From JADCCX01 sp051649305 (GTDB lineage: Bacteria > Pseudomonadota > Alphaproteobacteria > Rhizobiales > Beijerinckiaceae), in assembly GCA_051649305.1 (NCBI GenBank), contig JBOFGV010000001.1, forward strand, positions 1 to 64,000: a DNA stretch of 64,000 nucleotides, written 5' to 3'. Below the pieces are notes generated by a model. That model saw nothing but the letters and a program-made list of their open reading frames with translations. It searched no databases and was not told the DNA's origin. Made by a program: the position numbers and the translations under genes. Shown here one piece after another: positions 1 through 8,671 of this stretch (position 1 is the first letter of the stretch; each line of letters begins with the position of its first letter).

Positions 1-30
1 ATCACTGACATCTCGCTCCACTGAGATAAC

Positions 31-62
31 AAAAAACGCCGGGCTCACTGCCCGGCGTTTTC
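31..62. terminator. Bidirectional intrinsic terminator
   Basis: A GC-rich hairpin has perfect 9-bp arms (36-44 and 50-58) around a 5-base loop. It is flanked by an A run on the left and a T run on the right, so it can terminate transcription on both strands. It lies directly after the tadA stop codon on the minus strand and probably also ends a gene left of the window. Confidence 0.8.
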
Positions 63-543
63 ATGTGTCCCGTCTGGATGCAAAAAACTGCTTCAGCAGC
101 AAGGCCGCCTCACTTTCGCGAAACCCGCCATAGACCTCCGGCTTGTGATGGCAGGTCGGCGCATTGAAAAAGCGCACGCCGTTTTCAACAGCCCCGCCCT
201 TGATGTCGCTGGCGGCAAAGTAAAGCCGTCGGATACGCGCGAAGGACACAGCACCAGCGCAAAGCGTGCAAGGTTCCAGCGTCACATAGAGATCAGCCTC
301 AGGCAATCTCTCGCTGCCAACGCGCTCGCAGGCCATGCGGATCGCCAGCACTTCGGCGTGGGCGGTCGGGTCTTTCAGCTCCAGCGTGCGGTTGCCAGCC
401 GTTGCCAGCACAGTACCGTTGCAGACAACAACCGCCCCAACCGGCGTCTCTCCGCGCGCGCCAGCAGCCTTCGCTTCGTCAAAAGCGATGTCCCAAATCG
501 ATTTTAGGCCCTCGCGGCCCGAAACGTCACTCGCCATACCCAT
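61..543 (-). CDS. tadA: tRNA-specific adenosine deaminase TadA
   Basis: Deaminates adenosine 34 to inosine in the tRNA-Arg(ACG) anticodon. The 160-residue protein shows the zinc-dependent deaminase signature: a His-Ala-Glu motif (TAHAEVLAIR) with the proton-shuttling Glu, followed by PCTLCAGA, whose two Cys complete the zinc site. Length is normal for TadA. The frame stays open upstream to 684, but that part is antisense to the next gene and low-complexity, so I place the start at ATG 543 (or 537); neither has a strong ribosome site. It is divergent from the pseudouridine synthase with only about 22 bases between starts, so the two must share a very compact promoter region. Confident family call. 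Confidence 0.93.
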   Translation of the reverse strand: MGMASDVSGREGLKSIWDIAFDEAKAAGARGETPVGAVVVCNGTVLATAGNRTLELKDPTAHAEVLAIRMACERVGSERLPEADLYVTLEPCTLCAGAVSFARIRRLYFAASDIKGGAVENGVRFFNAPTCHHKPEVYGGFRESEAALLLKQFFASRRDT

Positions 544-565
544 CCCATGCTGATAACAGGACGGA

Positions 566-2869
566 ATGCGTGATGATAGAAATAATGGACGTCCACCCCG
601 CAGTGGTGGACCCGGAAGACCTCCTCGCCGTGATGGCGACAAGCCCTTCCGCCCCCGTGGTGCTGATGACAAGCCCTTTCGCAAGAAGCCTTTTGACGGG
701 CCAAAGCCCTATGAGGCGCGCGGCGATGGCGAGAGGCCAGCCCGGCGTTTTAGCCGGGACGATGTGCCTGCGCGCAACTATGGTGACAAGCCTCGCTTTT
801 CGGACTCGCGGCCTGACAGGCCAAGATTTGACAAGCCAAGATCTGATAGACCAGGCTTTGACAAACCTCGTTTTGATCGTCCGCGTTCAGATGCGCCTCG
901 CGGTGACAGACCGCGTTTTGCCCCGCGCCGTGATGAGGAGGCATCCACCTTTGAAGGCGAGCGCATAGCAAAGGTCATGGCGCGTGCAGGCCTTTGCTCC
1001 CGCCGGGATGCCGAGGAGTGGATTGCGGAAGGCCGCGTCAGCGTCAACGGCGCGGTGATCGACAGCCCTGCTCTCAACATCAAACCTTCCGACAAGGTGT
1101 CGGTTGATGGCGAACTCATCCCTGAGATGGAGCGCACGCGCCTCTGGCTTTACCACAAGCCGGTCGGACTGGTGACAACAGCGCGTGATCCCGAAGGTCG
1201 GCCAACGGTCTTTGATAATCTGCCGGAAGATCTGCCGCGCGTTGTCTCTGTCGGCCGGCTGGACATCAACACTGAAGGCCTGCTGCTGTTGACGAACGAC
1301 GGCGGTCTCGCCCGCGTGCTGGCCCACCCAGACACCGCATGGTTGCGTCGTTACCGCGTGCGCGCCCATGGCAGCATCAATCAGGCGGAGCTTGATGCGC
1401 TGGCCAATGGCATCACCATTGACGGCGTCGATTATGAGCCGATCCATGCCACGCTGGACCGCACGCAAGGAGCCAATGCCTGGCTGACGCTGGATCTGCG
1501 CGAAGGCAAGAACCGCGAAGTGAAGGTTGTTCTTGAGCACCTCGGCCTCAAGGTGAACCGCCTGATCCGCGTCTCGTTCGGGCCGTTTCAGTTGGGCGAT
1601 ATCGCGGAAGGTTCTGCTGAGGAAATCCGCACAAAGATGCTGCGGGATCAGCTTGGCGAGCGTCTGGCAACAGAAGCGAGTGTGAACTTTGATGGTCCGC
1701 GCATTGACCGCGCTTCCTATGAGGCACCGGAGCGCGACCGCTACACGACATCGCGCGATGAAGGCCGCTTCACCCGTGACCGGGATGACCGCCGCACGCC
1801 AACCCGCTTTGTGGGCGAGCAATCAGAGCCCGTTGAAACGCGGGTACTGACCGACCTCACCGATCCTTATGCGCCACCGCCCGGTGTGCGCAGCGAGAAG
1901 CCTTCCGAGCGCAATGTTTACCGCGACCGGGATGAGGAAGCTCCACCCAAGCCCCGCCACAAGCGCCTCGACAAGGAGGGTTTCAGCGAGCGCCGCCGTG
2001 CTGCCATGACAGGTGAAGACAAGTCCTTCCGCGTGGAAGAGGATGAAACCGCTGACCGTGCAGGCCGCAAGGTGCAGGTTTCCCGCATCGTGCGTGATGC
2101 GCCTGAGCCAGAAGAAGCACCACGCCGCAGCTTCCGTGAGCGCGACGAAGGCCGGGGACGTCCGCCATCAGATGGTTTCCGTGGCCGTCCATCAGGAGCA
2201 AATTCTTCTGGAGGCCGCCCTTATGGTGATCGTCCAACCCGCCGCGACAGCGAGGACAGACCACCAAGACGTTTTGAGCGTGATGGCGACAGCCGCCCAC
2301 CGCGTGGTGAAGGGCGTCCCTTTGGGGATCGTCCGCCAAGGCGTGATGGTGACGACAGGCCGCCACGGCGTTTTGACCGCGACAGTGGTCCGAGACCACC
2401 AAGGGCAGAAGGCCGCTCTGACCGTCCGTTCGGAGATCGTCCGCCCCGTCGCGAAAGTGGAGACCGCCCATTCGGTGATCGCCCGCCACGCCGCGAAGGT
2501 GGAGGCAGGCCGTTTGGGGATCGTCCACCACGCGCCGAGGGTGGTGCAGGCGGTGGTTTCCGCGGACGTCCCTCTGGTGACCGCCCGTTTGGCGACAGAC
2601 CTCCACGCCGTGATGGCGAGGATAGGCCACCAAGACAATTCAGCCGTGATGGTGGAGCACGTCCTTCAGGAGACCGCCCACCGCGTCGTGATGACAAGCC
2701 ATTTGGCGGAGCACGCTCTGGTGGCGGACGATCAGAGGGCGGTCGCCCCGGTGGTGGATTTGGTGGCAAGCCCGGTGGTCGCCCAGGGAGCAGCAGACCT
2801 GGTGGTAGCCGTCCAGGCGGCAGGCCCGGCGGTGGCGGCGGTGGCTTCAAGCCTCGCGGCCCACGCTAA
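566..2869 (+). CDS. 23S/16S rRNA pseudouridine synthase, RsuA/RluB family, with long disordered tails
   Basis: Isomerises uridine to pseudouridine in rRNA. The enzyme core is about residues 130-370: an S4 RNA-binding domain starting at GERIAKVMARAG, then the RsuA-type catalytic domain with GRLDINTEGLLLLTNDG, where Asp233 is the catalytic aspartate. The core is flanked by about 130 N-terminal and nearly 400 C-terminal residues rich in Arg, Asp, Gly and Pro, making 767 residues against about 250-300 for the bare enzyme. The tails contain at least five FGDRPPR repeats and end in a Gly/Arg-rich stretch, and probably bind RNA nonspecifically. rsmD follows 10 bases downstream, so the two rRNA-modification genes likely form one operon. 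Exact target (RluB-like 23S position) is not decidable from sequence alone. Confidence 0.9.
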   Translation: MRDDRNNGRPPRSGGPGRPPRRDGDKPFRPRGADDKPFRKKPFDGPKPYEARGDGERPARRFSRDDVPARNYGDKPRFSDSRPDRPRFDKPRSDRPGFDKPRFDRPRSDAPRGDRPRFAPRRDEEASTFEGERIAKVMARAGLCSRRDAEEWIAEGRVSVNGAVIDSPALNIKPSDKVSVDGELIPEMERTRLWLYHKPVGLVTTARDPEGRPTVFDNLPEDLPRVVSVGRLDINTEGLLLLTNDGGLARVLAHPDTAWLRRYRVRAHGSINQAELDALANGITIDGVDYEPIHATLDRTQGANAWLTLDLREGKNREVKVVLEHLGLKVNRLIRVSFGPFQLGDIAEGSAEEIRTKMLRDQLGERLATEASVNFDGPRIDRASYEAPERDRYTTSRDEGRFTRDRDDRRTPTRFVGEQSEPVETRVLTDLTDPYAPPPGVRSEKPSERNVYRDRDEEAPPKPRHKRLDKEGFSERRRAAMTGEDKSFRVEEDETADRAGRKVQVSRIVRDAPEPEEAPRRSFRERDEGRGRPPSDGFRGRPSGANSSGGRPYGDRPTRRDSEDRPPRRFERDGDSRPPRGEGRPFGDRPPRRDGDDRPPRRFDRDSGPRPPRAEGRSDRPFGDRPPRRESGDRPFGDRPPRREGGGRPFGDRPPRAEGGAGGGFRGRPSGDRPFGDRPPRRDGEDRPPRQFSRDGGARPSGDRPPRRDDKPFGGARSGGGRSEGGRPGGGFGGKPGGRPGSSRPGGSRPGGRPGGGGGGFKPRGPR
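2200..2866 (+). repeat. Low-complexity coding repeat (GDRPPRR-type)
   Basis: Degenerate tandem units within the pseudouridine synthase gene encode variations of GDRPPRR(E/D)G and end in Gly-rich GRPGG units. The skewed composition keeps several other frames open on both strands, which creates spurious long antisense reading frames here. This is a coding repeat, not a CRISPR or mobile element. Confidence 0.85.
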
Positions 2870-2879
2870 TCCCTGATCC

Positions 2880-3458
2880 ATGCGGATCGTTGCGGGACGG
2901 CTGAAGGGCCGCGCTATCCTCGGACCGAAGTCGGACGCTATTCGCCCGACATCGGACCGGTTGCGCGAAACCCTGTTCAACGTGCTGCATCACGGCCTTG
3001 CCAAGCATGGTGTTGAAAACTGCCTGCTTGAAGCCCGCGTGCTGGATCTTTTTGCAGGCACGGGCGCGCTGGCGATTGAGGCGATGTCACAGGGTGCGGC
3101 CTACGGTGTCATGGTGGACGATGGCACGGAATCGCGCGGTCTGCTCCGGCACAATGTGGATACGCTCGGCCTTGGCGGCGTGACACGCATTCTACGGCGT
3201 GATGCCACCAAGCTGGGGCCGGTGGCTCCGTTTGATCCCTTCACGCTGGTTTTTCTGGACCCGCCCTATGGCAAGGGCTTGGGCGAACGTGCATTGACCT
3301 CTGCCATCACAGGCGGCTGGCTGGCTGAGAACGCCATCGTAGTGCTGGAAGAGCGCGCAGGCATTGAGGTTGAACTGCCTGCCGGATTGACCCTGCTCGA
3401 TCAACGCAAGGGCGGCGAAGGCCAGATCATGATCCTGCAATTCAGAGCGACACAATAG
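2880..3458 (+). CDS. rsmD: 16S rRNA (guanine966-N2)-methyltransferase RsmD
   Basis: SAM-dependent methylation of G966 in 16S rRNA on the 30S subunit. The N-terminus MRIVAGRLKGR is the family hallmark, followed by RPTSDRLRETLFNVL, a SAM-binding LDLFAGTGALAIEA motif, and the catalytic DPPYGKG (an (N/D)PPY motif typical of amino-methyltransferases). The 192 residues are normal length. It follows the pseudouridine synthase by 10 bases, giving an rRNA-modification operon. Confidence 0.95.
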   Translation: MRIVAGRLKGRAILGPKSDAIRPTSDRLRETLFNVLHHGLAKHGVENCLLEARVLDLFAGTGALAIEAMSQGAAYGVMVDDGTESRGLLRHNVDTLGLGGVTRILRRDATKLGPVAPFDPFTLVFLDPPYGKGLGERALTSAITGGWLAENAIVVLEERAGIEVELPAGLTLLDQRKGGEGQIMILQFRATQ

Positions 3459-3550
3459 CTCAGCCTGATCGCGCCTCTCCCCTATCGACAGGCTGCATTC
3501 TGTGGCAACGATAAACACCTGAGAACAATTCCAAAGAGTGATGCCTGCCT

Positions 3551-5377
3551 ATGTCGGCCGATAGCGTGAAAACCGAAAAACAAAAGACGTCACTGCGCAG
3601 CCTGTTGCCTCTCTTGCCCTATGCCCTGCAGCACAAGAAGCGCATCGCCGCCGCTGTTGTGGCACTGGCATTGGCCTCGGCAGCCACGCTTCTGATTCCG
3701 GTAGCCGTACGCCGTGTGGTTGATTTCGGCTTTACGGCAGAAAATGCTGATCTGATCAGCGCCTATTTTGGCATTCTGCTGGGTGTTGTCGGCGTCCTCG
3801 CGGTTGCAAGCTCCCTGCGCTATTACTTCGTCATGACCTTTGGCGAGCGCGTCGTGGCTGATCTGCGCGCCGCTGTTTTTGGTCATCTCACCAAGCTGGA
3901 TGCCGCCTTTTATGATCGGTCCCGTTCGGGCGAGTTGGTCTCGCGGCTGTCAGCTGACACAACGCAGTTGAAATCCGCCTTCGGTGCCAGCGCCTCCATT
4001 GCACTCCGAAATCTTGTGCTGTTCTTTGGTGCCACCATCATGATGGTCTGGACCAGCCCTCGCCTGTCTGCGCTCGTGCTTGTGGCCATTCCACTGATCA
4101 TCCTGCCGCTGATTGGTGCTGGCCGCTCCGTGCGCCGCCGCTCGCGCGAAGCGCAGGATGCGCTTGCGGAAACCTCCGCCTATGCCACCGAGCAGATTGG
4201 CGCATCCCGCACCATGCAGATTTTCGGCGCGGAAACCCGTGTCCGCCAAACCTACAGCGCTGCGGTTGATACAGCCTATGCCACAGCGCGTGATGCCTTA
4301 CGCGCTCGTGCCATGCTGACGGCCATTGCCATCTTCTTCATCTTTGCCAGCGTCATCGGCATTCTCTGGCTTGGCGCTCAGGCCGTCATTGCTGGCTCGA
4401 TGACTGGAGGGCGTCTCTCGCAGTTCATTCTCTATGCTGTCTTTGCCGCAAGCTCTTTGAGCCAATTATCGGAAGTCTGGACCGAGATTTCAGCAGCTGC
4501 CGGTGCTGCTGGCCGCATCGCCGAATTGCTGGAAACAAAACCTGCGGTACAGGAAGTGGCCAACCCTGTCGCACTGCCCGTCCCAGCAAAGGGTCTGGTC
4601 GAGCTTGATGCCGTCACCTTCGCCTATCCGTCGCGGGAGGATCATCTCGCCATTGGTCCGTTGAGCATCACCATCAAGCCGGGTGAGCGCGTTGCGGTTG
4701 TCGGGCCATCAGGGGCAGGCAAAAGCACGCTCATTCAGCTTCTCTCGCGGTTTTATGATCCCACCTCAGGCATCATCCGCATGGATGGCACAGACATCAA
4801 GACTGTGGCTCTTGCAGACCTGCGCAGCCGTATCGCGCTCGTTCCGCAAGACCCCGTGATCTTCTCTGGCACCATTGGCGATAACCTGCGCTATGCCCGC
4901 CCTGATGCAACGGACGCCCGGTTGCGTGATGCTGCCGCCAAGGCTTCCGCGCTCAGCTTTATTGAAGCGCTGGACAAGGGCTTTGATACGCTTGTCGGAG
5001 AGCGGGGCGTTACGCTTTCTGGCGGCGAGCGCCAGCGTCTGGCGATTGCGCGTGCGATCCTGAAAGATGCGCCGCTCCTGTTGCTGGACGAGGCGACATC
5101 AGCGCTTGATGCCGAAAACGAAGCCGCCGTGCAGACTGCACTTGAAACCCTGATGATCAACCGCACCACGATTGTGGTGGCGCACAGGCTCGCGACTGTT
5201 CTGCAGGCTGACCGTATTCTGGTCATGGACGGTGGCAAAATTGTTGAGGAAGGCACGCATGCCAGCCTCACCGGCAAAAAGAACGGCCTTTATGCACGAT
5301 TGGCCAAGTTGCAGTTTGATGCGGCGATTACTGCTGCCAACGATAGTGATAGATCGGCAAGCCGGACCGCGGGTTGA
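3551..5377 (+). CDS. ABC exporter, fused permease and ATPase (MsbA-like)
   Basis: A half-transporter of 608 residues that should dimerise in the inner membrane and export a lipid, drug or peptide substrate. The N-terminal half (about residues 25-330) has six hydrophobic segments. The C-terminal nucleotide-binding domain has Walker A GPSGAGKST, the signature LSGGERQR, Walker B LLLLDEATSALD and the H-loop His in VVAHRLAT. A short charged N-terminus precedes the first membrane segment. It follows rsmD after 92 bases, and its last 50 bases overlap the convergent GNAT gene. Alphaproteobacteria carry many such exporters and the substrate cannot be read from the sequence. Confidence 0.9.
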   Translation: MSADSVKTEKQKTSLRSLLPLLPYALQHKKRIAAAVVALALASAATLLIPVAVRRVVDFGFTAENADLISAYFGILLGVVGVLAVASSLRYYFVMTFGERVVADLRAAVFGHLTKLDAAFYDRSRSGELVSRLSADTTQLKSAFGASASIALRNLVLFFGATIMMVWTSPRLSALVLVAIPLIILPLIGAGRSVRRRSREAQDALAETSAYATEQIGASRTMQIFGAETRVRQTYSAAVDTAYATARDALRARAMLTAIAIFFIFASVIGILWLGAQAVIAGSMTGGRLSQFILYAVFAASSLSQLSEVWTEISAAAGAAGRIAELLETKPAVQEVANPVALPVPAKGLVELDAVTFAYPSREDHLAIGPLSITIKPGERVAVVGPSGAGKSTLIQLLSRFYDPTSGIIRMDGTDIKTVALADLRSRIALVPQDPVIFSGTIGDNLRYARPDATDARLRDAAAKASALSFIEALDKGFDTLVGERGVTLSGGERQRLAIARAILKDAPLLLLDEATSALDAENEAAVQTALETLMINRTTIVVAHRLATVLQADRILVMDGGKIVEEGTHASLTGKKNGLYARLAKLQFDAAITAANDSDRSASRTAG

Positions 5378-5741
5378 CGCCTTCGCCGGTCCGCACAAAG
5401 CCGTTGCGCTCATAAAAGCGGATCGCCCTCGGGTTGGCCTGATTGACCGACAGCGTCAGCACACCCGATGCCAAGGATCTGGCAAGGTCCAGCAATTCGA
5501 GGGCAAGGCCTGAGCCTTTCTGTGAAGCGCCCACACAGATATGGTCGAGATGACCAGTCTCAGCTTTCAGCGCGATGAAGCCTGCCAGAGCGCCTGTTGC
5601 ATTGAAGTGGCCGACAATGCGGTAGCCATCCTTTGAAAGCTCGTCGAGAATCTGGATAAAGCTCGGGCGACGCGCCTCGAAATCAATCTGCGGCATGGCC
5701 TCAGACCAGCTCTCGACCCAGAGATCGAGCAGCTCCGGCAT
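5328..5741 (-). CDS. GNAT family N-acetyltransferase
   Basis: A probable acetyl-CoA-dependent acetyltransferase. GNAT motif A is seen as HLDHICVGASQKGSGLALELL, and motif B as NPRAIRFYERNGF near the C-terminus. The first ATG (5741) gives 137 residues but leaves out the usual first beta strand. The frame stays open upstream, and CTG at 5783 would add 14 residues (LTVITLHRDILAAD) that look like a proper GNAT N-terminus; that CTG overlaps the gapR stop in a CTGA arrangement. I list the conservative ATG and regard the longer form as likely. The 3' end overlaps the ABC exporter tail to tail. Substrate unknown. Confidence 0.85.
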   Translation of the reverse strand: MPELLDLWVESWSEAMPQIDFEARRPSFIQILDELSKDGYRIVGHFNATGALAGFIALKAETGHLDHICVGASQKGSGLALELLDLARSLASGVLTLSVNQANPRAIRFYERNGFVRTGEGVNPRSGLPIYHYRWQQ

Positions 5742-5779
5742 GTCCGCCGCAAGGATATCGCGATGAAGCGTTATGACCG

Positions 5780-6040
5780 TCAGTCCCTTGTGCCAACAGC
5801 GGTCAGATAGAGATCGATCAGCTGCTCCTGCTCGATCCGCTCTGCGGTTTCCTGCTTGCGGATGGAGACAATCTTGCGGATGATCTTGATGTCAAAGCCG
5901 TTGCCCTTGGCCTCGCCGTAAACTTCCTTGATATCTTCGGCGAGTGCCTTCTTCTCTTCCTCAAGACGCTCGATACGCTCAACGATGGATTTGAGCTGCT
6001 GGGCTGTCTGGGGGTTCATATTGGCGATTGCGTCGTTCAT
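5780..6040 (-). CDS. gapR: GapR, DUF2312 nucleoid-associated protein
   Basis: An 86-residue alphaproteobacterial chromosome-structuring protein, known in Caulobacter to bind AT-rich, overtwisted DNA and to support replication and cell-cycle control. The sequence fits well: a helical, charged N-terminal region (QLKSIVERIERLEEEKKALA) predicted to form coiled coil, then the conserved DIKEVYGEAKGNGFDIKIIR and KIVSIRKQ segments. Length is typical. The downstream GNAT frame overlaps its stop codon, so the two may be co-translated. DUF1244 and N-formylglutamate amidohydrolase genes lie upstream on the same strand. Confidence 0.95.
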   Translation of the reverse strand: MNDAIANMNPQTAQQLKSIVERIERLEEEKKALAEDIKEVYGEAKGNGFDIKIIRKIVSIRKQETAERIEQEQLIDLYLTAVGTRD

Positions 6041-6118
6041 GTCTGCCTCGAAACTGAAATGATGCTTTCAACCGCCTGCTGTCGCCTGCGTCAAGCGATG
6101 ATGCATACGAAGGCAAGG

Positions 6119-6433
6119 TTATCCGTGGGCTTTCGGCACGGCGGCAAAGGCAGCCTTCTGCACATCGCTGGCTTCCACCTGATGCTTTGCGCGCCATTCA
6201 TCATAGGGCATACCATAGACATGCTCACGGCTTTCCTCTTTTGAAAGCGCAAGTCCCTTGTCCTTGGCGGCATCCATCATCCAGTTGCTCAGGCAATTGC
6301 GGCAAAAGCCGGTCAGGTTCATCATGTCGATGTTCTGCACATCGGTGCGGTGGCGCAGATGGTGCATCAGACGGCGGAAGGCAGCAGCCTCCAGTTCTGT
6401 TGTGGTCGCCTTGTCAAACTTGCTCATGCTCAT
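6119..6433 (-). CDS. DUF1244 family protein
   Basis: A 104-residue conserved protein of unknown function, widespread in Proteobacteria. The family core is clear: ELEAAAFRRLMHHLRHRTDVQNIDMMN, then GFCRNCLSNW with a Cys pair, and EHVYGMPYDEWRA. The two Cys could bind metal, but this is inference. It overlaps the stop of the upstream N-formylglutamate amidohydrolase by 4 bases (ATGA), so the pair is translationally coupled. gapR follows about 80 bases downstream on the same strand. Confidence 0.92.
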   Translation of the reverse strand: MSMSKFDKATTTELEAAAFRRLMHHLRHRTDVQNIDMMNLTGFCRNCLSNWMMDAAKDKGLALSKEESREHVYGMPYDEWRAKHQVEASDVQKAAFAAVPKAHG

Positions 6434-7266
6434 TCTTTCATCATGCTGGCACGCCGTTGCGCACGGCTGCCGAAATGCTGGATCTGGTGCATGTCTGATC
6501 GCTGCAAAAGAGGCAGCAGATCATCCGCCAGACGCTGCCCCCAGCGCCGGGCATCCCGGTCATTCGCGATCAGATCCTGCCTGACCTCAATGAGAATATG
6601 GGCCAGCCCGCGATGAATGCAATGGCGCGCCATGGTGTCACCTTCCAGTGCACCGTCATAGGGCTCGTTGTCGCCGACAATGATGGCTGGATCACGTCGC
6701 AAAACCTCCAGAAGGGCTTGTGGCAACCGGGGGTCGCTGTCCCACAGAATGCCAACATCCCATGGGCGGGGAATGCCCTTCATAACGGGTGTGAAACTGT
6801 GGATTGAGACAACCGCAGGGATCACACCGGCAGACAGCATCTGGTCAATCGTGGAAGAAACAGCCGCATGATAGGGCAAGGAAAACCGCTGCTTGCGTGC
6901 CTCAACCTCATCCTCACCAATGCGGGCATTGCCGGGCACAAGAGCGCCGTCAGACAGGCGCATGACAAGCGTCGGGTCATCGTCGCCCCGGTTGGGATCA
7001 ATCAGCAGGCGCGAGAACCGCGAGAGGACAGCGGGTGCTCCAAGCCTTGCGGCCATGGCGCGGGTCAGCGCTGCAACGCCAATATCATAGGCGATGTGGC
7101 GGGCGAGTTGCGCTTGCGCCATGCCGAGACCGGCGAACTCATCCGGCATCGCATTGGACGCATGATCCGCGATAATCAGAGCGCCCGAAGCAATGGGACC
7201 AGCAACAACCTCGTGGGATTCTCCACCATCAGCTGCTGCAATCAGGGTTTGAACGGGCGCGTGCAT
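6430..7266 (-). CDS. N-formylglutamate amidohydrolase family protein
   Basis: Family members hydrolyse N-formyl-L-glutamate to glutamate and formate, the last step of one histidine-degradation route, although many paralogues have unproven substrates. Family motifs seen are IIADHASNAMP, DIGVAALTRAMAARLGAP, FSRLLIDPNR and VVSIHSFTP, with conserved His/Asp/Arg likely forming the metal site. I chose ATG 7266 (278 residues); an upstream in-frame ATG at 7308 adds 14 unconvincing residues. No hut genes are near, so a role in histidine use is not supported by context. Overlaps the DUF1244 gene by 4 bases and is divergent from the glycerate kinase gene. Confidence 0.88.
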   Translation of the reverse strand: MHAPVQTLIAAADGGESHEVVAGPIASGALIIADHASNAMPDEFAGLGMAQAQLARHIAYDIGVAALTRAMAARLGAPAVLSRFSRLLIDPNRGDDDPTLVMRLSDGALVPGNARIGEDEVEARKQRFSLPYHAAVSSTIDQMLSAGVIPAVVSIHSFTPVMKGIPRPWDVGILWDSDPRLPQALLEVLRRDPAIIVGDNEPYDGALEGDTMARHCIHRGLAHILIEVRQDLIANDRDARRWGQRLADDLLPLLQRSDMHQIQHFGSRAQRRASMMKE

Positions 7267-7354
7267 CCCTGATGCGATAATCCAGCAAGGGGGCTTGTGA
7301 AACCCCATCGCTATGGCCTACACAGGAATCTCCGTCTAAAGTCGAAGTTACACC

Positions 7355-8671
7355 ATGCCTGAACCTGTCAACGGTTCGGCGTTCGAGAGACGCCGCGCCC
7401 TTTTGCTTCACCTGTTTGATGCAGCTGTCAAAGCTGCGCACCCTGCACAGGCATTGCCATTGGCGCTGCCACCACCCCCAGATTCGGGCGGACGTATCCT
7501 TTTGCTGTCTACCGGCAAGGCCGGAGGCAGCATGATGGCAGCGGCTGTTGACCATTATCACAACACTCTTGGTGTTCCCGCCAATCTGCTTTTCGGCCTC
7601 GGTACAGCCCGTCATGGTTATGAGGGATCAAACCCGCTGATTCGCATGGCCAGCGCGGGACACCCCATGCCGGATGCCGGAAGCGTAGCTGCCACGGTGG
7701 AAACACTGGCGCTGGCCCGGCAGGCAAGACCGGAAGACATGGCAGTTATCTTGATGTCGGGCGGTGGTTCCGCCAACTGGATCGCGCCAGCGGGCATGAT
7801 CACGCTTGAAGAGAAGCAGGCGATCACGAAAGCCTTGCTGCGCTCTGGCGCGCATATCGGCGAGATCAACTGCGTGCGCAAACATCTCTCGCGTATTAAG
7901 GGCGGTCGTCTGGCTGCATGCCTTGCCGCACACAGCATTGTGACGCTGGCGATATCGGATGTGCCTGGCGATGACCCGTCAACCATTGCTTCTGGTCCAA
8001 CCGTGGCGGACCCAACCACACAGGCCGATGCGCTGGCTATTCTGGCCAAGTTCAAGGTGCCCTTGCCTGCAAGTGTGCAGCAGGTTCTGACTGATCCGAA
8101 AGAGGAAACACCCAAGCCCGGCGACAAGCTGTTTGACCGCTGCCGATTCGAGATCACCACCCGCCCGCGTGACGGATTGAATGCAGCTATCGCCGCAGCA
8201 GCCGATGCTGGTTACGAAGTCATTTCCCTCGGTCCTGATATCGAAGGCGAAGCACGCGATGTAGCAGCCCAGCACGCCCGCATGGCGCTTGATCTCAGGG
8301 CGGCAGGACGGCGCGCGATTATCCTGTCGGGTGGTGAGCTTACAGTGACCATTCGTGGCGAAGGTGCAGGCGGTCCCAATCAGGAATATGCCCTGGCGCT
8401 TGCCGCTGCTCTTGATGGCGCAAAAGGCATTGCTGCCATGGCAGCTGACACCGACGGCACAGATGGTGGACGGGGAGACCCCGCTGATCCGGCTGGTGCC
8501 TTGATTGACGAGACAACGCTGGCACGCGCCAAACAGGCCGGCCTTGATTTGGCCGCGCATCTTGCCAACAACAATTCCACGCCGTTTTTTAAAGCCTTGG
8601 GGGATCTTGTCTCTCCCGGCCCGACATTGACCAATGCCAACGATCTGCGTGCTGTTCTGGTGGATCCATGA
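7355..8671 (+). CDS. Glycerate 2-kinase / hydroxypyruvate reductase-like (MOFRL family)
   Basis: Phosphorylates D-glycerate to 2-phosphoglycerate; the family was once named hydroxypyruvate reductase TtuD. The N-terminal DUF4147 domain shows STGKAGGSMMAA, SAGHPMPD, ILMSGGGSANW and CVRKHLSRIKGGRLA; the C-terminal MOFRL domain contains GGPNQEYALALA and TDGTDGGRGDPAGA-type residues. The 438 residues are the normal length. Its stop overlaps the DUF1036 start by 4 bases, and that gene overlaps pyruvate kinase likewise, so the locus links glycerate entry (2-phosphoglycerate) to the pyruvate kinase step. Confidence 0.93.
   Translation: MPEPVNGSAFERRRALLLHLFDAAVKAAHPAQALPLALPPPPDSGGRILLLSTGKAGGSMMAAAVDHYHNTLGVPANLLFGLGTARHGYEGSNPLIRMASAGHPMPDAGSVAATVETLALARQARPEDMAVILMSGGGSANWIAPAGMITLEEKQAITKALLRSGAHIGEINCVRKHLSRIKGGRLAACLAAHSIVTLAISDVPGDDPSTIASGPTVADPTTQADALAILAKFKVPLPASVQQVLTDPKEETPKPGDKLFDRCRFEITTRPRDGLNAAIAAAADAGYEVISLGPDIEGEARDVAAQHARMALDLRAAGRRAIILSGGELTVTIRGEGAGGPNQEYALALAAALDGAKGIAAMAADTDGTDGGRGDPADPAGALIDETTLARAKQAGLDLAAHLANNNSTPFFKALGDLVSPGPTLTNANDLRAVLVDP

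Noticed and set aside
887..1822. 311-codon minus-strand frame across the pseudouridine synthase core
   Set aside because: It overlaps a conserved catalytic domain on the other strand and its translation has no recognisable motif.
1983..2850. Long open frames on the minus strand and in a second plus frame (up to 287 codons)
   Set aside because: They are mirror images of the Arg/Gly/Asp-rich repeat of the pseudouridine synthase. Their translations are low-complexity (Pro/Ser/Arg) without any domain or ribosome site.
2200..2866. Tandem repeats considered as CRISPR or minisatellite
   Set aside because: Unit length varies, there are no unique spacers, and the frame is kept throughout as part of a protein.
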